Shown piece by piece: positions 7,162 to 7,533 of a stretch of DNA of 7,533 bases. A program made the position numbers and the translations under genes. Numbering within the stretch: position 1 is the stretch's first letter; every line of letters begins with the position of its first letter. The stretch spans positions 18,980 through 26,512 of the forward strand of contig DHIR01000125.1 in the NCBI GenBank assembly GCA_002403905.1, read 5' to 3'. The DNA is from Mucilaginibacter sp. UBA4741. GTDB lineage: Bacteria; Bacteroidota; Bacteroidia; Sphingobacteriales; Sphingobacteriaceae. The notes below the pieces were generated by a model. It was not told where the DNA came from. It did no database searches and saw only the letters and a program-made list of their open reading frames with translations.

Positions 7162-7246
7162 ACTAAGATGTGTAGGATTTAAAGATTGCTATGATTAAAT
7201 TAACCTATTAAAATCCTATAATCTTTTAATCCAATGAATCTTAGTC
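7161..7246. repeat. Long imperfect inverted repeat between merR and the ComEC-like ORF
   Basis: GACTAAGAT (7161-7169) pairs perfectly with ATCTTAGTC (7238-7246). Inside it GGATT (7175-7179) pairs with AATCC (7228-7232), and AAAGATT (7181-7187) with AATCTTT (7220-7226). Over the 27-base arms 22 positions are Watson-Crick and two more are G-U possible; a further GATT/AATC pairing with a one-base bulge extends inward. The right arm on the minus strand reads TTGGATTAAAAGATTATAGG, wording I recall from intergenic repeats in Bacteroidota, not verified. It fills the whole gap: its first base is the last base of the merR stop and its last base precedes the next start codon. It may fold as an RNA hairpin at the merR 3' end; no U-tract follows, so it is not a canonical terminator. 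A small non-autonomous element is possible. Confidence 0.7.
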
Positions 7247-7516
7247 GTGGTAGCAAATCATAAAGGCGAAATCCCGTTTATAGTACTTATTATTCCTTTT
7301 TTACTAGGGATTACTTTGGGGTTGAGGTTCTCGTCAGCCACATACTTTATTTGGATACTTGCTCCTCTCCTACTGTTAAGTCTAACTTTTATTATCCTCA
7401 ACTTAAATTATGCCCGGTTTGGTTTATATAAAGTGAGATGGGTTGGTAGGACGTTGATAACAGTAATTCTGTTCTTAATTGGTTGGGCTAGCATGATTAA
7501 GTATAATGAATTATAG
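7247..7516 (+). CDS. Small three-helix membrane protein resembling the ComEC/Rec2 N-terminus; truncated or frameshifted
   Basis: 89 residues from GTG 7247 to TAG 7514-7516. Three hydrophobic segments are visible: about 9-26 (IPFIVLIIPFLLGITLGL), 33-51 and 67-83. The opening HKGEIPF followed by a hydrophobic LGI-type helix, with a third helix near residue 70-80, matches my memory of the N-terminal (DUF4131-like) part of Bacteroidota ComEC/Rec2, the inner-membrane channel for DNA uptake, which is normally several hundred residues. Here the frame stops after GWASMIKYNEL, leaving 17 bases to the window edge, so I cannot tell whether the gene resumes in another frame, is a decayed stub, or is an independent small protein. 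GTG 7247 is the only plausible start: an in-frame TGA lies at 7235-7237 and the nearby ATG at 7234 is in another frame. There is no room for a ribosome site or promoter that is not part of the inverted repeat directly upstream. Confidence 0.5.
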   Translation: MVANHKGEIPFIVLIIPFLLGITLGLRFSSATYFIWILAPLLLLSLTFIILNLNYARFGLYKVRWVGRTLITVILFLIGWASMIKYNEL

Positions 7517-7533
7517 GTATATACGTTTAAGTC

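Overview
The window looks like a chromosomal stretch from a Bacteroidota species, most likely Sphingobacteriaceae (Mucilaginibacter/Pedobacter-like). The evidence is low-to-moderate GC (mostly about 40-45%, estimated by eye), TAnnTTTG promoter boxes, no clear Shine-Dalgarno sites, a DUF4369-type lipoprotein, a short stand-alone MerR protein and Bacteroidota-style GC- and AT-rich intergenic palindromes. The genus is inferred from protein wording and gene style, not from a search.

Layout. Positions 1-6634 are read on the minus strand and 6826-7516 on the plus strand. On the minus strand, in transcription order, they are: a secreted right-handed beta-helix protein broken by one frameshift (6634 to 5115); alaS, alanyl-tRNA synthetase (5006 to 2268); gatB, subunit B of the tRNA-dependent amidotransferase (2177 to 711); and the N-terminal 238 codons of a DUF4369 lipoprotein, probably a TlpA/ResA-like thiol-disulfide oxidoreductase, running off the left edge (714 to 1). 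gatB and the lipoprotein overlap by ATGA and are probably translationally coupled. On the plus strand are a short MerR-type regulator (6826-7161) and a small three-helix membrane ORF resembling the N-terminus of ComEC/Rec2 (7247-7516), which stops 17 bases before the right edge.

Intergenic regions. 2178-2267 holds a GC-rich REP-like hairpin and a likely gatB -7 box. 5007-5114, upstream of alaS, holds an AT-rich 21-bp-period direct repeat. 6635-6825 is the divergent region between the beta-helix gene and merR; it holds a strong TAnnTTTG box that would make merR nearly leaderless, and a small palindrome. 7162-7246 is almost entirely one long imperfect inverted repeat. No gene-free stretch exceeds 300 bases. 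I see no tRNA, rRNA, CRISPR array, transposase or phage gene.

Functionally, alaS and gatB both serve aminoacyl-tRNA supply (Ala-tRNA charging with editing; Glu-tRNA-Gln/Asp-tRNA-Asn amidation). The other genes have no evident link to them. I found no new defence or mobile system. The points most worth a second look are the single-base break in the beta-helix gene, an AT-rich tract in alaS that encodes roughly 30 extra residues, the palindrome fused to the merR stop codon, and the truncated ComEC-like ORF.
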